In this document: one piece after another, positions 32,953-41,697 of the stretch
How the letters are laid out: every line of letters begins with the position of its first letter
How positions within the stretch are numbered: the first letter of the stretch is position 1
Source: Candidatus Desulfopertinax cowenii
GTDB lineage: Bacteria > Bacillota > Desulfotomaculia > Desulfotomaculales > Desulforudaceae
NCBI GenBank assembly: GCA_001899445.1
Contig: MPOA01000006.1
Span: 434,001 to 498,000, forward strand
Reading direction: 5' to 3'
Length of the DNA stretch: 64,000 bases
The notes under the pieces: model-generated
Databases searched by the model: none
Told to the model about the DNA's origin: nothing
What the model saw: only the letters and a program-made list of their open reading frames with translations
Position numbers and translations under genes: made by a program

Positions 32953-33504
32953 TCAGTGGCCGAACATATGGTTACCGATGGTGACTAACGGCGTTCTGGT
33001 CCAGATCCAGCTGTTCGTCCGCTTGTTCGGGTTCCAGAAGTACAACGCGCCACCGGTTGGGTCGTGACCGTTAGCCGCCGCCCGGGCGGCCCGGATGGAT
33101 TCCTCGGACGGCGTGCGGTTGATCAGCCCGTTCGCCACTACGCAAAAAGCGCGTGGCTGGAAAACGACTTCGTGAACAGAGTCCGGGAAATCCTCGTGCT
33201 TCACCCGGTTCATAATGACCGCTCCGACGGCTACCCGGCCCCTGTACGGTTCGGTGGCGGCCTCGCCCTCGATCACCCGGGCGATCAGGTACAACTCGTC
33301 CGGGCTTAATTGGGACGCCGGCTCAAAGTCTGGTTCGGTCACCGGGGATAATGCCCGCGGCGGTTCGCTGTCCGTCTTACCGCCCGTGGCGGCGGCCGCT
33401 CCGACCGCCACGGCCATCATAATCAACACCGTTAACGTCGCCAGGGCCAGCAACCTGTTTTGCCTGAACCGCTCAAAGAACCTTTGAAAAGGAACAGGTG
33501 CCAC
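32953..33504 (-). CDS. SleB-type cell-wall hydrolase (spore cortex-lytic family)
   Basis: This lytic enzyme (183 aa) has an N-terminal membrane helix at about residues 20-40 and a Pro-rich linker. The C-terminal Hydrolase_2/SleB domain starts at LSPDELYLIARVIEGEA, whose Glu is the likely catalytic acid, and continues through GRVAVGAVIMNRV, FQPRAF and GALYFWNP. No peptidoglycan-binding repeats precede it, so it resembles CwlJ or SleB catalytic cores on a membrane anchor. The GTG at 33504 has AAGGAG 7 bases upstream and is preferred to a longer frame. Confidence 0.85.
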   Translation of the reverse strand: MAPVPFQRFFERFRQNRLLALATLTVLIMMAVAVGAAAATGGKTDSEPPRALSPVTEPDFEPASQLSPDELYLIARVIEGEAATEPYRGRVAVGAVIMNRVKHEDFPDSVHEVVFQPRAFCVVANGLINRTPSEESIRAARAAANGHDPTGGALYFWNPNKRTNSWIWTRTPLVTIGNHMFGH

Positions 33505-33689
33505 GTTTTCACTCCTTTCGTCGTTCAACGGGCACCGTGTATTATACAGATTGTTACATAAGAAGGTCAATGGGAGCAAGTGGTAGGATTCAGGCCCAAA
33601 TTGTCTCCGGACGCGACAACCCCGAAGATTTCGGAAATGGTGGCCTGGATGGTTTTACAAGTCCGGGATTCGGTAACTTATTCCGTGGG

Positions 33690-33932
33690 TTAAGAAGTTT
33701 GAATCTCTTGGCTTTGGTTTTTTCGGTTTTTAATGGTCAGGTCTTCGGCGTAGTCACAGGATACCAAGTAAAGGTTTACCCAGAGAATGTGTTCGTTCGG
33801 CTTCCCGGCCAGTTCCCTGGATAGGTCCCGGAAGCGTTTTCCCACCCGGTCCTTAAAGGCCGAGAAATCCGAAAGCATGTCCATCACTTCCCGGTAGTTG
33901 TAAGAGATGCCTTCGCGCAAAATTTTGGCCAC
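33690..33932 (-). CDS. Conserved small protein of unknown function
   Basis: An 80-residue soluble protein starts at GTG 33932, which has GGAGG 8 bases upstream. It begins AKILREGISYNYREVMDML. It shows no Cys motif or membrane helix; aromatic and acidic residues alternate through the middle (NLYLVSCDYAEDL). I do not recognise a family. A strong hairpin at 33998-34024 insulates it from the upstream repeat-protein gene. Confidence 0.65.
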   Translation of the reverse strand: MAKILREGISYNYREVMDMLSDFSAFKDRVGKRFRDLSRELAGKPNEHILWVNLYLVSCDYAEDLTIKNRKNQSQEIQTS

Positions 33933-33997
33933 GGCGTTCACCTCCAAGCCATATTATAACAGCGAATACAAGTTTTGTTAATAGGCAAAACGTCAAA

Positions 33998-34024
33998 AAT
34001 AATAGGCCAAAAAGGCCTATTATT
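33998..34024. terminator. Strong hairpin after the Q/Y-rich gene
   Basis: A perfect 11-bp stem, AATAATAGGCC/GGCCTATTATT, has an A5 loop. It lacks a long T-run, so termination is probable but not certain. Confidence 0.6.
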
Positions 34025-34098
34025 GTAAGTGGGTGGTCCCGGAGTTTATTGGATTCTTCTTGGCGTTAGCTGCTTACCTGCGGCCTGGATACGGGGAT

Positions 34099-34737
34099 TC
34101 AGACCTGCTCGCTGATGGTCGGGTTGAGATACTGCGGTTGAACGGCCCAGTAGCCGCTGAGGTTAATGGGGTTTTGCATCATGGCCGCGCTCTTGTACTG
34201 GGGCTGTACCGCCGTATACTGGCCGAAATTCTGGCCCATCAGCGGACTGGTGCTGAAAGCCTGCGCACCGAACTGCGGGTGCACGCCGAATTGGCCAAGG
34301 TTCTGGGACATGGCCGCGGTTTTGTATTCGGGCTGTACCGCACTGTACTGCCCCAAATTCTGCGCATAGGCGCCGGTGCCATAGGTGGGCGCGCTGTAGG
34401 CGCCGAAATGGGCGGTGCCCGTCTGCGCGGTGTAAGGCTGCGTGAACTGGTACTGGGTAGTATATGGGCTGGTAAACTGGGCACCGGCGGTGTACCCAGC
34501 TCCGATCTGCTGGGTTATCCCGGAAAGCTGGTTCAGGCTGTTACTCAGGCTGCTGCAGATTTGCTGAATCCGCTGTAACTGCTGGGTGGCGCTGCTTTCC
34601 AACTGGCGCAGTCTCTGCAGCTCCATGGCGTTGTTCTGTTCCTGCTGGGAAAGCTGGCTGGCCATCTGCATGATGTTGTTCAGGTCCTGCCTGAGGTGGT
34701 TAAGCTGCATTTGGAAATTCTGCATTTGTTGAACCAT
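34099..34737 (-). CDS. Q/Y-rich repeat protein with N-terminal coiled coil
   Basis: This 212-residue protein is not one I recognise. Residues 1-75 are Gln/Leu-rich with heptad spacing (LRQDLNNIMQMASQLSQ), a likely coiled coil. Residues 80-125 are Tyr/Gln/Thr-rich (TSPYTTQYQFTQ). From residue 126 there are four imperfect repeats of 19-24 residues beginning QNLGQY (126), QNLGQF (145), QNFGQY (169) and QNPINL (188), with AVQPxYKxAAM inside the clearest copies. There is only one Cys and no signal peptide. GGAGGAG precedes the ATG. The composition suggests a self-assembling structural protein such as a spore-coat or matrix component; that is inference. Confidence 0.8.
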   Translation of the reverse strand: MVQQMQNFQMQLNHLRQDLNNIMQMASQLSQQEQNNAMELQRLRQLESSATQQLQRIQQICSSLSNSLNQLSGITQQIGAGYTAGAQFTSPYTTQYQFTQPYTAQTGTAHFGAYSAPTYGTGAYAQNLGQYSAVQPEYKTAAMSQNLGQFGVHPQFGAQAFSTSPLMGQNFGQYTAVQPQYKSAAMMQNPINLSGYWAVQPQYLNPTISEQV

Positions 34738-34761
34738 AGGTTCTCCTCCTTCTGTATAAAG

Positions 34762-37551
34762 TCAGTTTTTCTTATTGTGTACTTTATTACCAGTCTTATT
34801 AGTGGAATTTATTGGCCCGTTGGGGATAAGTGCAGATTTGGCCTGTAGGCGGCGGCGCACCAGCTTTTCCAACTCGATGGCCAGAAAGCCGGGCGTGGCC
34901 GCCGCCGCGATGTACGCCCACCATTCCACCGGAAACGGCGCAGTGCGAAACGGGCTCACCCCGAACAGGGGCTCAGCATATACGATTGCAAGCTGCAGCC
35001 CGAGCGTCGTTCCGGCCCCCAGGAGCAGCCACCGGTTGGAGAACGGGCTAAACGTAAAGGCCGAAGCAATTGTCCGGCGGGCCGTAAACAGGTAGGCCAG
35101 CTGGACGCAGATGATCGTCGTGAAGGCCACCGTCTGAGCCTCGACCAGCACCCGTTCCGTGACCGGGCCGGCGGTGTCGACATACAACAGGAACATGGTG
35201 AACACAGCGGCGGCCGATACCACAGACACGATCGTCACCTTCCAGATGAACATCGGGTTCACCAGCTTCTCCGCCGGGTTCCGTGGCTGCCGGTCAAGGA
35301 GGCCCGGTTCCCTTGGTTCCCGAGTCAGCGGGATGGCACAGCCTACACTGATGATCAGATTCACCCACAGGATCTGGACCGGTTCCACTGGCAGTCGCTC
35401 GGCAAACACCGACACCAGCGGTGCCAGCATTACCGCACCTAGCATCACCAGACCCTGTCCGCCGTTGGTGGGCAGCAAGAACAGGATTACCTTCCAAATA
35501 TTGTTAAAAATATGCCGGCCTTCTTCGACCGCTTTGACGATGCTGGCGAAATTGTCGTCCGCCAGGATCATGTCCGCGGCCTCCTTGGTCACCTGGGTGC
35601 CGGTGATCCCCATGGCGATGCCGATGTCCGCGATAGACAGGGCGGGGGCGTCGTTGACGCCGTCACCGGTGACAGCCACTACGTGGCCGTGGCGCCGGAG
35701 CTGCCGGACAATCCGGTACTTGTGTTCGGGAGTGGTACGCGCATAGACCGAGACGGAATCCACTGCCGCGTACAGTTCGTCATCGGTCATAGCTTCCAGT
35801 TCACGCCCCGTGAGCACGCGCTCCTCACCTAAGCCAATGTGCGTCTGGTTGGCGATCGCCTTGGCCGTGCGGGCATGATCGCCGGTGATCATTACCACCC
35901 GGATACCGGCCCGGGCGCAGTGCCTGACTGCCTCAACGGCTTCTTCTCGGGGCGGGTCGAGCATACCCTGCAGGCCGAGAAAGGTCATGTCCGCCAGGTC
36001 GTTCCCGGTGAGCGCGGCTTGTTCCACGGGCACCTTTTTTTGGGCAAAGCCCAGTACCCGCATCGCCCCGGCGGCCATGTCGTCGGCCACCGCCATAATC
36101 TCCTCCCGGTCCAGGGCTGTTTGCTGTCCGCCCACCAGCTGGTCGGTACACATGCCCAATACCTTTTCCGGCGCGCCCTTCACGTAGATCAGGTTATGGT
36201 CCGACCCCCGGTGCAGGGTGGCCATGTACTGGACCTGGGAATCGAACGGAATCTCGTCCAGCCGCTCCTCGCCGCCGTCAAGGCCCGCCTTCCGGGCGGC
36301 GACCAGCAGGGCGCCCTCGGTGGGATCGCCATTGATCTCGTAGCGGCCGTCCTGGTTTCGGACCAGGCTGGCGTTGTTGCACAGCAAACCGGCCCGGAGC
36401 ACCTGGTGCAAGTCCGGGCAGCCGTCCGCCACCGCTTCCAACACCCGGTCTTCCGCCTGGTCCACAAATTTGCCCCGGGGATCGTACCCGGCCCCCGTGA
36501 CCTGGTAATGCCGGCCCCCACAGTACACCTGTCGCACGGTCATCTGGTTCTTGGTTAGGGTACCCGTCTTGTCCGAGCAGATCACCGTGGCGCAACCCAA
36601 GGTTTCCACCGCGGGCAACCGGCGGATCAGGGCGTTGCGCCGGGCCATGGTCGTAACGCCCAGGGAAAAGGCGCCGATCAGGGCCGCTGGGAGCCCTTCG
36701 GGCACCATAGCCACGATCATGCTCACCGAGGCCAGAAAGGTGAAGCCGGCTTCGTAGCCCAGGCTCCAACCAAGCACGAAGTTGACCGCGCTCAGGATCA
36801 GGATGCCGATCATGATCAGCTTGGTGAACTCGCCGATCTTGCGCAGAATGGGCGGGGCGCTTTTCGGCATTTCGGTGATGATCCTCGATATTTTCCCTAT
36901 CTCCGTGCGCGGGCCGGTTTCGACCACGATGCCCCGGGCAACGCCGGTGGCAACGAAGGTGCCGCTGAAGGCCATGTTCTTTTGCTCGGCGGGCGTCAGC
37001 CCGGGGTCCGCCAACGGCTCGTACTGCTTGGACACCGGAACCGATTCCCCGGTGAGCACGGCCTCGTCCACCGCAAAGTTCTTACCCTGGTAAAGACGCA
37101 GGTCCGCAGGTACCCGGTCCCCGGCCTCCAGCAGCACCACGTCCCCCGGCACCAGGTTACGGGTGGCAACGGTCCGGCGTTCGCCCGCCCGTACCACGTC
37201 GCACTGCGGCACCAGCATGCGGCGCAGGGCGCCGATCGCGCCCTCCGCCTTGCCTTCCTGAACGAAGCCGATGATCGCGGTGGCCAGCACTACCGCCAGG
37301 ATCACCCACGCGTCCAGCGTTTTCCCCAGCAGGAACGCGATCCCGGCCGCGATCATCAGCACGTAAAGCAGGGGATTGTGAAACTGCAGCAAAAACCGGA
37401 CCAAGGGGCCGCGGGTTTTTAGCTTTAGTTCGTTTGGGCCGTAACGGGCCAGTAGCTCTCGGGCCCTTGCTTCAGTGAGCCCGTCGCCGGTCGTTCCCAG
37501 GATCGCCATTACCTCGCCGACCGACAGCTGGTACCATTTCCTGTCATCCAT
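34762..37551 (-). CDS. P2-type cation-transporting ATPase
   Basis: This is a 929-aa ion-pumping ATPase of the Ca2+/Na+ family. In order it has the N-terminal cation-ATPase domain, two helices, the actuator loop with LTGES, M4 with VPEGLPA, the phosphorylation motif DKTGTLTKNQMT, an ATP-binding domain, the hinge TGDGVNDAPAL and six C-terminal helices. M4 keeps the Glu of Ca2+ pumps. M6 reads LWVNLIIS, whereas Ca2+ pumps have NLxTD, so a key Asp is replaced by Ser and the ion is uncertain. It lies 24 bases upstream of the Q/Y-rich gene, so the two may share a transcript. Confidence 0.9.
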   Translation of the reverse strand: MDDRKWYQLSVGEVMAILGTTGDGLTEARARELLARYGPNELKLKTRGPLVRFLLQFHNPLLYVLMIAAGIAFLLGKTLDAWVILAVVLATAIIGFVQEGKAEGAIGALRRMLVPQCDVVRAGERRTVATRNLVPGDVVLLEAGDRVPADLRLYQGKNFAVDEAVLTGESVPVSKQYEPLADPGLTPAEQKNMAFSGTFVATGVARGIVVETGPRTEIGKISRIITEMPKSAPPILRKIGEFTKLIMIGILILSAVNFVLGWSLGYEAGFTFLASVSMIVAMVPEGLPAALIGAFSLGVTTMARRNALIRRLPAVETLGCATVICSDKTGTLTKNQMTVRQVYCGGRHYQVTGAGYDPRGKFVDQAEDRVLEAVADGCPDLHQVLRAGLLCNNASLVRNQDGRYEINGDPTEGALLVAARKAGLDGGEERLDEIPFDSQVQYMATLHRGSDHNLIYVKGAPEKVLGMCTDQLVGGQQTALDREEIMAVADDMAAGAMRVLGFAQKKVPVEQAALTGNDLADMTFLGLQGMLDPPREEAVEAVRHCARAGIRVVMITGDHARTAKAIANQTHIGLGEERVLTGRELEAMTDDELYAAVDSVSVYARTTPEHKYRIVRQLRRHGHVVAVTGDGVNDAPALSIADIGIAMGITGTQVTKEAADMILADDNFASIVKAVEEGRHIFNNIWKVILFLLPTNGGQGLVMLGAVMLAPLVSVFAERLPVEPVQILWVNLIISVGCAIPLTREPREPGLLDRQPRNPAEKLVNPMFIWKVTIVSVVSAAAVFTMFLLYVDTAGPVTERVLVEAQTVAFTTIICVQLAYLFTARRTIASAFTFSPFSNRWLLLGAGTTLGLQLAIVYAEPLFGVSPFRTAPFPVEWWAYIAAAATPGFLAIELEKLVRRRLQAKSALIPNGPINSTNKTGNKVHNKKN

Positions 37552-37691
37552 TGTCGATTTTCCTTCGCCTTAAGCTGGCGTATTTAATGACGCATTAATA
37601 GATCTAAAAAACGGTTTTAGCGAGCATTAGCCCGTATATAATATTACCTTAACGTCGAATCAATTTAATTATAGTAATTACCAATTTACAA

Positions 37692-37716
37692 CAAAATACC
37701 GGCGAAAATGCCGGCG
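37692..37716 (-). terminator. Terminator of the solute-binding protein gene
   Basis: On the minus strand GCCGGC-ATTTTC-GCCGGT is followed by ATTTTGTT. It lies about 75 bases after the gene. Confidence 0.65.
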
Positions 37717-37791
37717 ATAGGGGATAAATGACCGGGGCTCCAAAGGCATGGAGAGCGATCCGGAAGGTAAGCAGAGGGCTTGCGGCAGCGG

Positions 37792-39315
37792 TTAAGGCTG
37801 CCCCTCCTTATAAACCTGGGCCAGGTAGGCGCCCCCGGTCGGTTGCAACGTCAGGTTCTTGACCGCTGGGTGGAAGGCGGCCGTTTCCAGGCGGTGGTTC
37901 AGGAACACCCAGGGAGCGTCGGCGACGATCAACTCCTGGGCTTGACGGTACAGGCGTTCCCGCATGGCCTCGTCGGTCACCTGTTGGGCGCGGCCGAGCA
38001 GCATATCCACGTGCAGGTTGGAATAGCGGGCCGCGTTCAGTCCGGTTTCGATCTGGGCAGTAGCCAGAAGATTGAACAGGAAATTGTCCGGGTCCCCATT
38101 GTCCCCGACCCAGCCGTAGACGAAGGCGTGACCCTCCTGGCGGTGAATGGCCTTTTTGCAGGCTTCCCAGGGATAGGCTTCTATGCGCACCCGGATGCCG
38201 GCCTGGGCCAGCTGTTCCTGGAGCAGCCGGGCGAGTTTCTCGCCGCCCGCGGGGTTGTAGGGCCGGGTGTCCTTGTAGGTGATGATGATGATTTCCTCTT
38301 CGGCGTAGCCGGCTTCGTCCAGGAGCTTTCGGGCCTGCTCCAGGTCATAGGCGTCTCCGCCCAGTTCGGGGTGGTAGCCTAGGGTGCCAGGAGGCAGGGG
38401 GCCAGCAGCCGGCAGCGCCCGCTCGGGGAACAGGTAGTTTACAAGCGCCTGCTGGTCAATCGCTAGGCTTACCGCCCGGCGCATGGCGGGATTGTCAAAA
38501 GGTTTTTTGTTGGTATAAAATGCTAGATAACCAAGGTCTAGTCCAGGGGTCTGGGTGACCAGGAACCCGTCGTGCCCAGCGGGTAGTGTGGCCCCGCTGT
38601 TCTCCGCTACATCCACCCGGCCCTCTGCCAGGGCCTGCAGGCGTGCGCCCGCGTCCGGGATAACCAGGAACGTGATTTCCTTCAGCCGGGGTGGGCCGTT
38701 CCAGTATTCCGGGTTGGCCTTCAGGGTGAACCGGCCAGATTCGATAGCGGCGGGCACGAAGGGGCCGGTGCCGATGGGCAGACCCTGGTCCGGGGTCCCC
38801 TTGATGACGGCTGCGGGAAGCATGGCCAGATTCCTGATGAACGGCGCGTACGGGTACCGCAGGTGAAAAACCACGGTGCTGCGGTTCGGGGTCTCCACCC
38901 TGGTCACCGGCCCGTATATAAATGAAGCATAAGGACCGGCGGTCTCCGGGTCGAGCTGCCGTTTCACGCTGGCCTTTACCGCCGCGGCGTCCAGCGGGGT
39001 GCCGTCGGCGAAGGTGACGCCTTCCCGCAGGTAGAAGGTCCAAGTCCGGGCGTCGCCGGATACTTCCCAGTCCCGGGCCAGGCAGGGTTCGACACCGGTG
39101 CCTCCGGGTTCGAAACGTACCAGTCCCTCAAAAAGGTTGAGCAGGATGACGGCACCCCTTTCGTCGGTCACCGCCGTGGGGTCCAGGGTGTCCGGGTAAT
39201 CGGCCAGGGCGTAGATAAGCCGATCACCATTATCGTCCTCCAACTGGGTGGCCAGGATGAACATAGCGATCAGGATCAGCCCCAACCCGATCAGGGTTAT
39301 CAGGTACCGGCGCAT
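37792..39315 (-). CDS. ABC transporter solute-binding protein, family 5 (peptide/nickel type)
   Basis: This extracytoplasmic binding protein (507 aa) belongs to the OppA/DppA class. The N-terminus is a single hydrophobic helix without a lipobox Cys, so it is likely anchored by an uncleaved helix or secreted. Family motifs include YPDTLDPTAVTDERG, YLREGVTFADGTPLDA and GTGPFVPA. No permease or ATPase gene adjoins; it is an orphan, divergent from the AP endonuclease gene. The substrate is unknown. Confidence 0.88.
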   Translation of the reverse strand: MRRYLITLIGLGLILIAMFILATQLEDDNGDRLIYALADYPDTLDPTAVTDERGAVILLNLFEGLVRFEPGGTGVEPCLARDWEVSGDARTWTFYLREGVTFADGTPLDAAAVKASVKRQLDPETAGPYASFIYGPVTRVETPNRSTVVFHLRYPYAPFIRNLAMLPAAVIKGTPDQGLPIGTGPFVPAAIESGRFTLKANPEYWNGPPRLKEITFLVIPDAGARLQALAEGRVDVAENSGATLPAGHDGFLVTQTPGLDLGYLAFYTNKKPFDNPAMRRAVSLAIDQQALVNYLFPERALPAAGPLPPGTLGYHPELGGDAYDLEQARKLLDEAGYAEEEIIIITYKDTRPYNPAGGEKLARLLQEQLAQAGIRVRIEAYPWEACKKAIHRQEGHAFVYGWVGDNGDPDNFLFNLLATAQIETGLNAARYSNLHVDMLLGRAQQVTDEAMRERLYRQAQELIVADAPWVFLNHRLETAAFHPAVKNLTLQPTGGAYLAQVYKEGQP

Positions 39316-39434
39316 GCCACATACCCCCGGAGAAGTTCGTGGTGGGATATATTTCGCCGGGTTTATAGGAAAATCCTTCCATAAATATATAATTTAAACC
39401 CTGGTCATTGCTAACACTTAGGAGGCTCAACGCT

Positions 39435-40289
39435 TTGGGAGCACGGTTTGGACCCGCCGGCAACGCGGAAAGTTTTTACACCGAAGGCCACAAGTCGTCG
39501 TTAGACGCCCCGGAGTGGCTGCACAGGTTGGGCTTGGGAGCCTACGAGTACCAGTGCGTACGCGGGGTGAACATCGGGGAGAAGACCGCCCGCCAGCTCG
39601 GTGAAAAGGCAGCCGGGCACGATATCGCCCTGAGTATCCATGCGCCCTATTACATAAACCTGACCAGCGAAGACCCCAACCAGGTCGCCAGGAGCAGGGT
39701 CCACCTAATGAAATCGCTCTGGGCGGCGCGCTGGATGGGCGCTACCCGGGTGGTGTTTCACCCTGGGAGCGTCCGGGGCGACCGGAAACAGGCCCTGGCC
39801 CGGGCCCGGGCCGCACTGGCGGAGACGCTGGCCGAAGCCGCGCGCGAAGGGCTGGATGACATCCTCCTGGCGCCCGAGACGCTGGGACGCTCCAGCTACC
39901 TGGGGCTGCTGGACGAGGTCCTGGAACTCTGCCGGTTGGGCCCGAACCTGATTCCGTGCGTGGACTTCGGACACATTCATGCCATCACTAACGGTTTGCT
40001 GGTGGACCGGGCGGCCTACGCGGCCGTGCTGGACCGGGTGGGCGAGGCGCTGGGGGACGAGGTGCTGCGCACCCTGCACATCCATTTCAGCCCGGTGGAA
40101 TTCACCGCCAAGGGTGAGCGGCGGCACCGCACCCTAGCCGAGACCGGGTACGGTCCGGAGTTCGCGCCGCTGGCCGAGCTGATCGTGGAAAGGGGCCTCG
40201 CCCCCACGGTGATCTGCGAATCCAACGGCACCCAGGCGGAGGACGCGTGCGCCTATCGGGACATCTATTTGAAAGTTAAGAATTCCTAA
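39435..40289 (+). CDS. nfo: AP endonuclease family 2 (endonuclease IV-like)
   Basis: This is a TIM-barrel metal-dependent enzyme of the endonuclease IV/xylose isomerase fold (284 aa). Ligand motifs include LSIHAPYYINL, VFHPGS, LAPETLG, CVDFGHIHA and HIHFSP. Endonuclease IV cuts DNA at abasic sites. TTG 39435 is preferred because AGGAGG lies 9 bases upstream. Some members of this fold are sugar isomerases, but the HAPYYINLTS and ETLG pattern fits Nfo-like proteins of Firmicutes and archaea. Confidence 0.82.
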   Translation: MGARFGPAGNAESFYTEGHKSSLDAPEWLHRLGLGAYEYQCVRGVNIGEKTARQLGEKAAGHDIALSIHAPYYINLTSEDPNQVARSRVHLMKSLWAARWMGATRVVFHPGSVRGDRKQALARARAALAETLAEAAREGLDDILLAPETLGRSSYLGLLDEVLELCRLGPNLIPCVDFGHIHAITNGLLVDRAAYAAVLDRVGEALGDEVLRTLHIHFSPVEFTAKGERRHRTLAETGYGPEFAPLAELIVERGLAPTVICESNGTQAEDACAYRDIYLKVKNS

Positions 40290-40370
40290 GAAAAAATGGT
40301 TTTCTTTTCTGGTTGGATTCTGTATAATTGATTCCGTTGCCATCATCATCAACCGGGAGAGGAGATCCAC

Positions 40371-40829
40371 ATGCTGCCAACGCCGACCAGATACTTCGTC
40401 GTCGCCGCTGCTGCCGAGGGTGCCACCCGGCTGAACGCCTTCGACAACGCGCTCCTGTCCGCCCGGATTGGGAATGTGAATCTGGTGCGTCTTTCCAGTA
40501 TTCTGCCGCCGGGTGCCGTGTACGATTCCGATCTGCAGCTGCCGCCGGGTGCGCTGGTGCCGACCGCCTACGGATCGATCATCAGCGAGGTGGAAGGGGA
40601 ACTGATCGCCGCCGCGGTGGGGGTGATTATTTCCGACGACAGTGTCGGCGTAATCATGGAGTACGGTGGAAAGTGCAGCCGGGAGGAGGCCTACGAGGCC
40701 GTCAGCAAAATGCTGGATGAGGCCTTTGCCCGGCGAGGCCTAACCGCTAAGGAGAAGAAGATCGCGGCCGTGGAACACCGCGTAGAACGAGTCGGGTGCT
40801 GCCTGGCGGCCGTACCCTTGTGGTATTAA
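40371..40829 (+). CDS. pdaD: Pyruvoyl-dependent arginine decarboxylase
   Basis: This enzyme removes CO2 from arginine to give agmatine. It is made as a proenzyme (152 aa) that cleaves itself at a Ser to form the pyruvoyl cofactor; the site is in VRLSSILPPG near residue 42. VPTAYGSIISEVEGE and GVIMEYGG are family landmarks. GGAGAGGAG precedes the ATG. It starts a polyamine operon with speE (26 bases on) and speB. This type is typical of archaea and some Firmicutes and replaces PLP-dependent SpeA. Confidence 0.92.
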   Translation: MLPTPTRYFVVAAAAEGATRLNAFDNALLSARIGNVNLVRLSSILPPGAVYDSDLQLPPGALVPTAYGSIISEVEGELIAAAVGVIISDDSVGVIMEYGGKCSREEAYEAVSKMLDEAFARRGLTAKEKKIAAVEHRVERVGCCLAAVPLWY

Positions 40830-40855
40830 AATCTGGCGTCTAGGAGGGGACGAAC

Positions 40856-41683
40856 TTGGAATTGTGGTTCACTGAGAAACAGAATGATGACTTTGGGGTC
40901 AGCTACCGCGTGCGCGAAACGCTCCACGTGGAGAAAACGCCGTTCCAGCACCTGGCCGTGCTGGATACCGTACCATTTGGGCGGACGCTGGTCCTAGACG
41001 GAATTGTCCAGACCTCGGTGGTGGACGAGTACATCTACCACGAGATGATCACCCACGTTCCGTTGAACACCCACCCGAACCCCAAACGGGTGCTGATCAT
41101 CGGCGGTGGAGACGGGGGCACTCTGCGCGAGGTGACCAAGCACCCGAAGGTGGAAAAGGCCACCCTGGTGGAGATCGATGAGCGGGTGATCGCCGCCTCC
41201 CGCAAGTTTCTCCCGGAACTCGCCTGTGGGTTCGACGCGCCCAACGCCGAGGTAGTCATTGGGGACGGGATCAAGTACGTGGCCGAGAACAAGAACACCT
41301 TCGACCTGATCATCGCTGATTCTACCGACCCCGTCGGGCCGGCGGTGGGTCTCTTCAGTCTCGAGTTTTACCGGTCGGTCAGTAAGGCCCTGAAGGAGGA
41401 CGGGATTTTCGTGGCCCAGACCGAATCACCTTACTTTATGGCCGACCTGATCGCCAGGATTTACAAGGACCTTTCCGGGATCTTTCCGGTAACCCGAACT
41501 TACTGGGCCTGTATCCCCACCTACCCGGGCAGTATGTGGAGCTTCACCATGGGCTCCAAGAAATACGACCCGCTGGCGATAGGGCCGGAGGACAACCCCG
41601 ATTACCCGACCAGGTATTACACCCCCGCCATTCACCGCGCCTGTTTCGCCTTGCCGCGTTTCCTGGAGGACCGTTTCAAGTAG
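40856..41683 (+). CDS. speE: Spermidine synthase
   Basis: This aminopropyltransferase makes spermidine from putrescine and decarboxylated SAM. The length is 275 aa. It has LVLDGIVQTS with the gate-keeping region, the SAM-binding GGGDGGTLREV, and the catalytic Asp in IIADSTDPVGPA. The start is TTG 40856, with AGGAGGGG 7 bases upstream. No S-adenosylmethionine decarboxylase is in the window, so that step must come from elsewhere. Confidence 0.94.
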   Translation: MELWFTEKQNDDFGVSYRVRETLHVEKTPFQHLAVLDTVPFGRTLVLDGIVQTSVVDEYIYHEMITHVPLNTHPNPKRVLIIGGGDGGTLREVTKHPKVEKATLVEIDERVIAASRKFLPELACGFDAPNAEVVIGDGIKYVAENKNTFDLIIADSTDPVGPAVGLFSLEFYRSVSKALKEDGIFVAQTESPYFMADLIARIYKDLSGIFPVTRTYWACIPTYPGSMWSFTMGSKKYDPLAIGPEDNPDYPTRYYTPAIHRACFALPRFLEDRFK

Positions 41684-41697
41684 GAGGTACGCCAGGC

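Noticed and set aside
37792-39315. Calling the orphan solute-binding protein a nickel-binding NikA
   Set aside because: Family 5 proteins share these motifs across peptide, nickel and other ligands, and no permease genes adjoin to narrow the choice.
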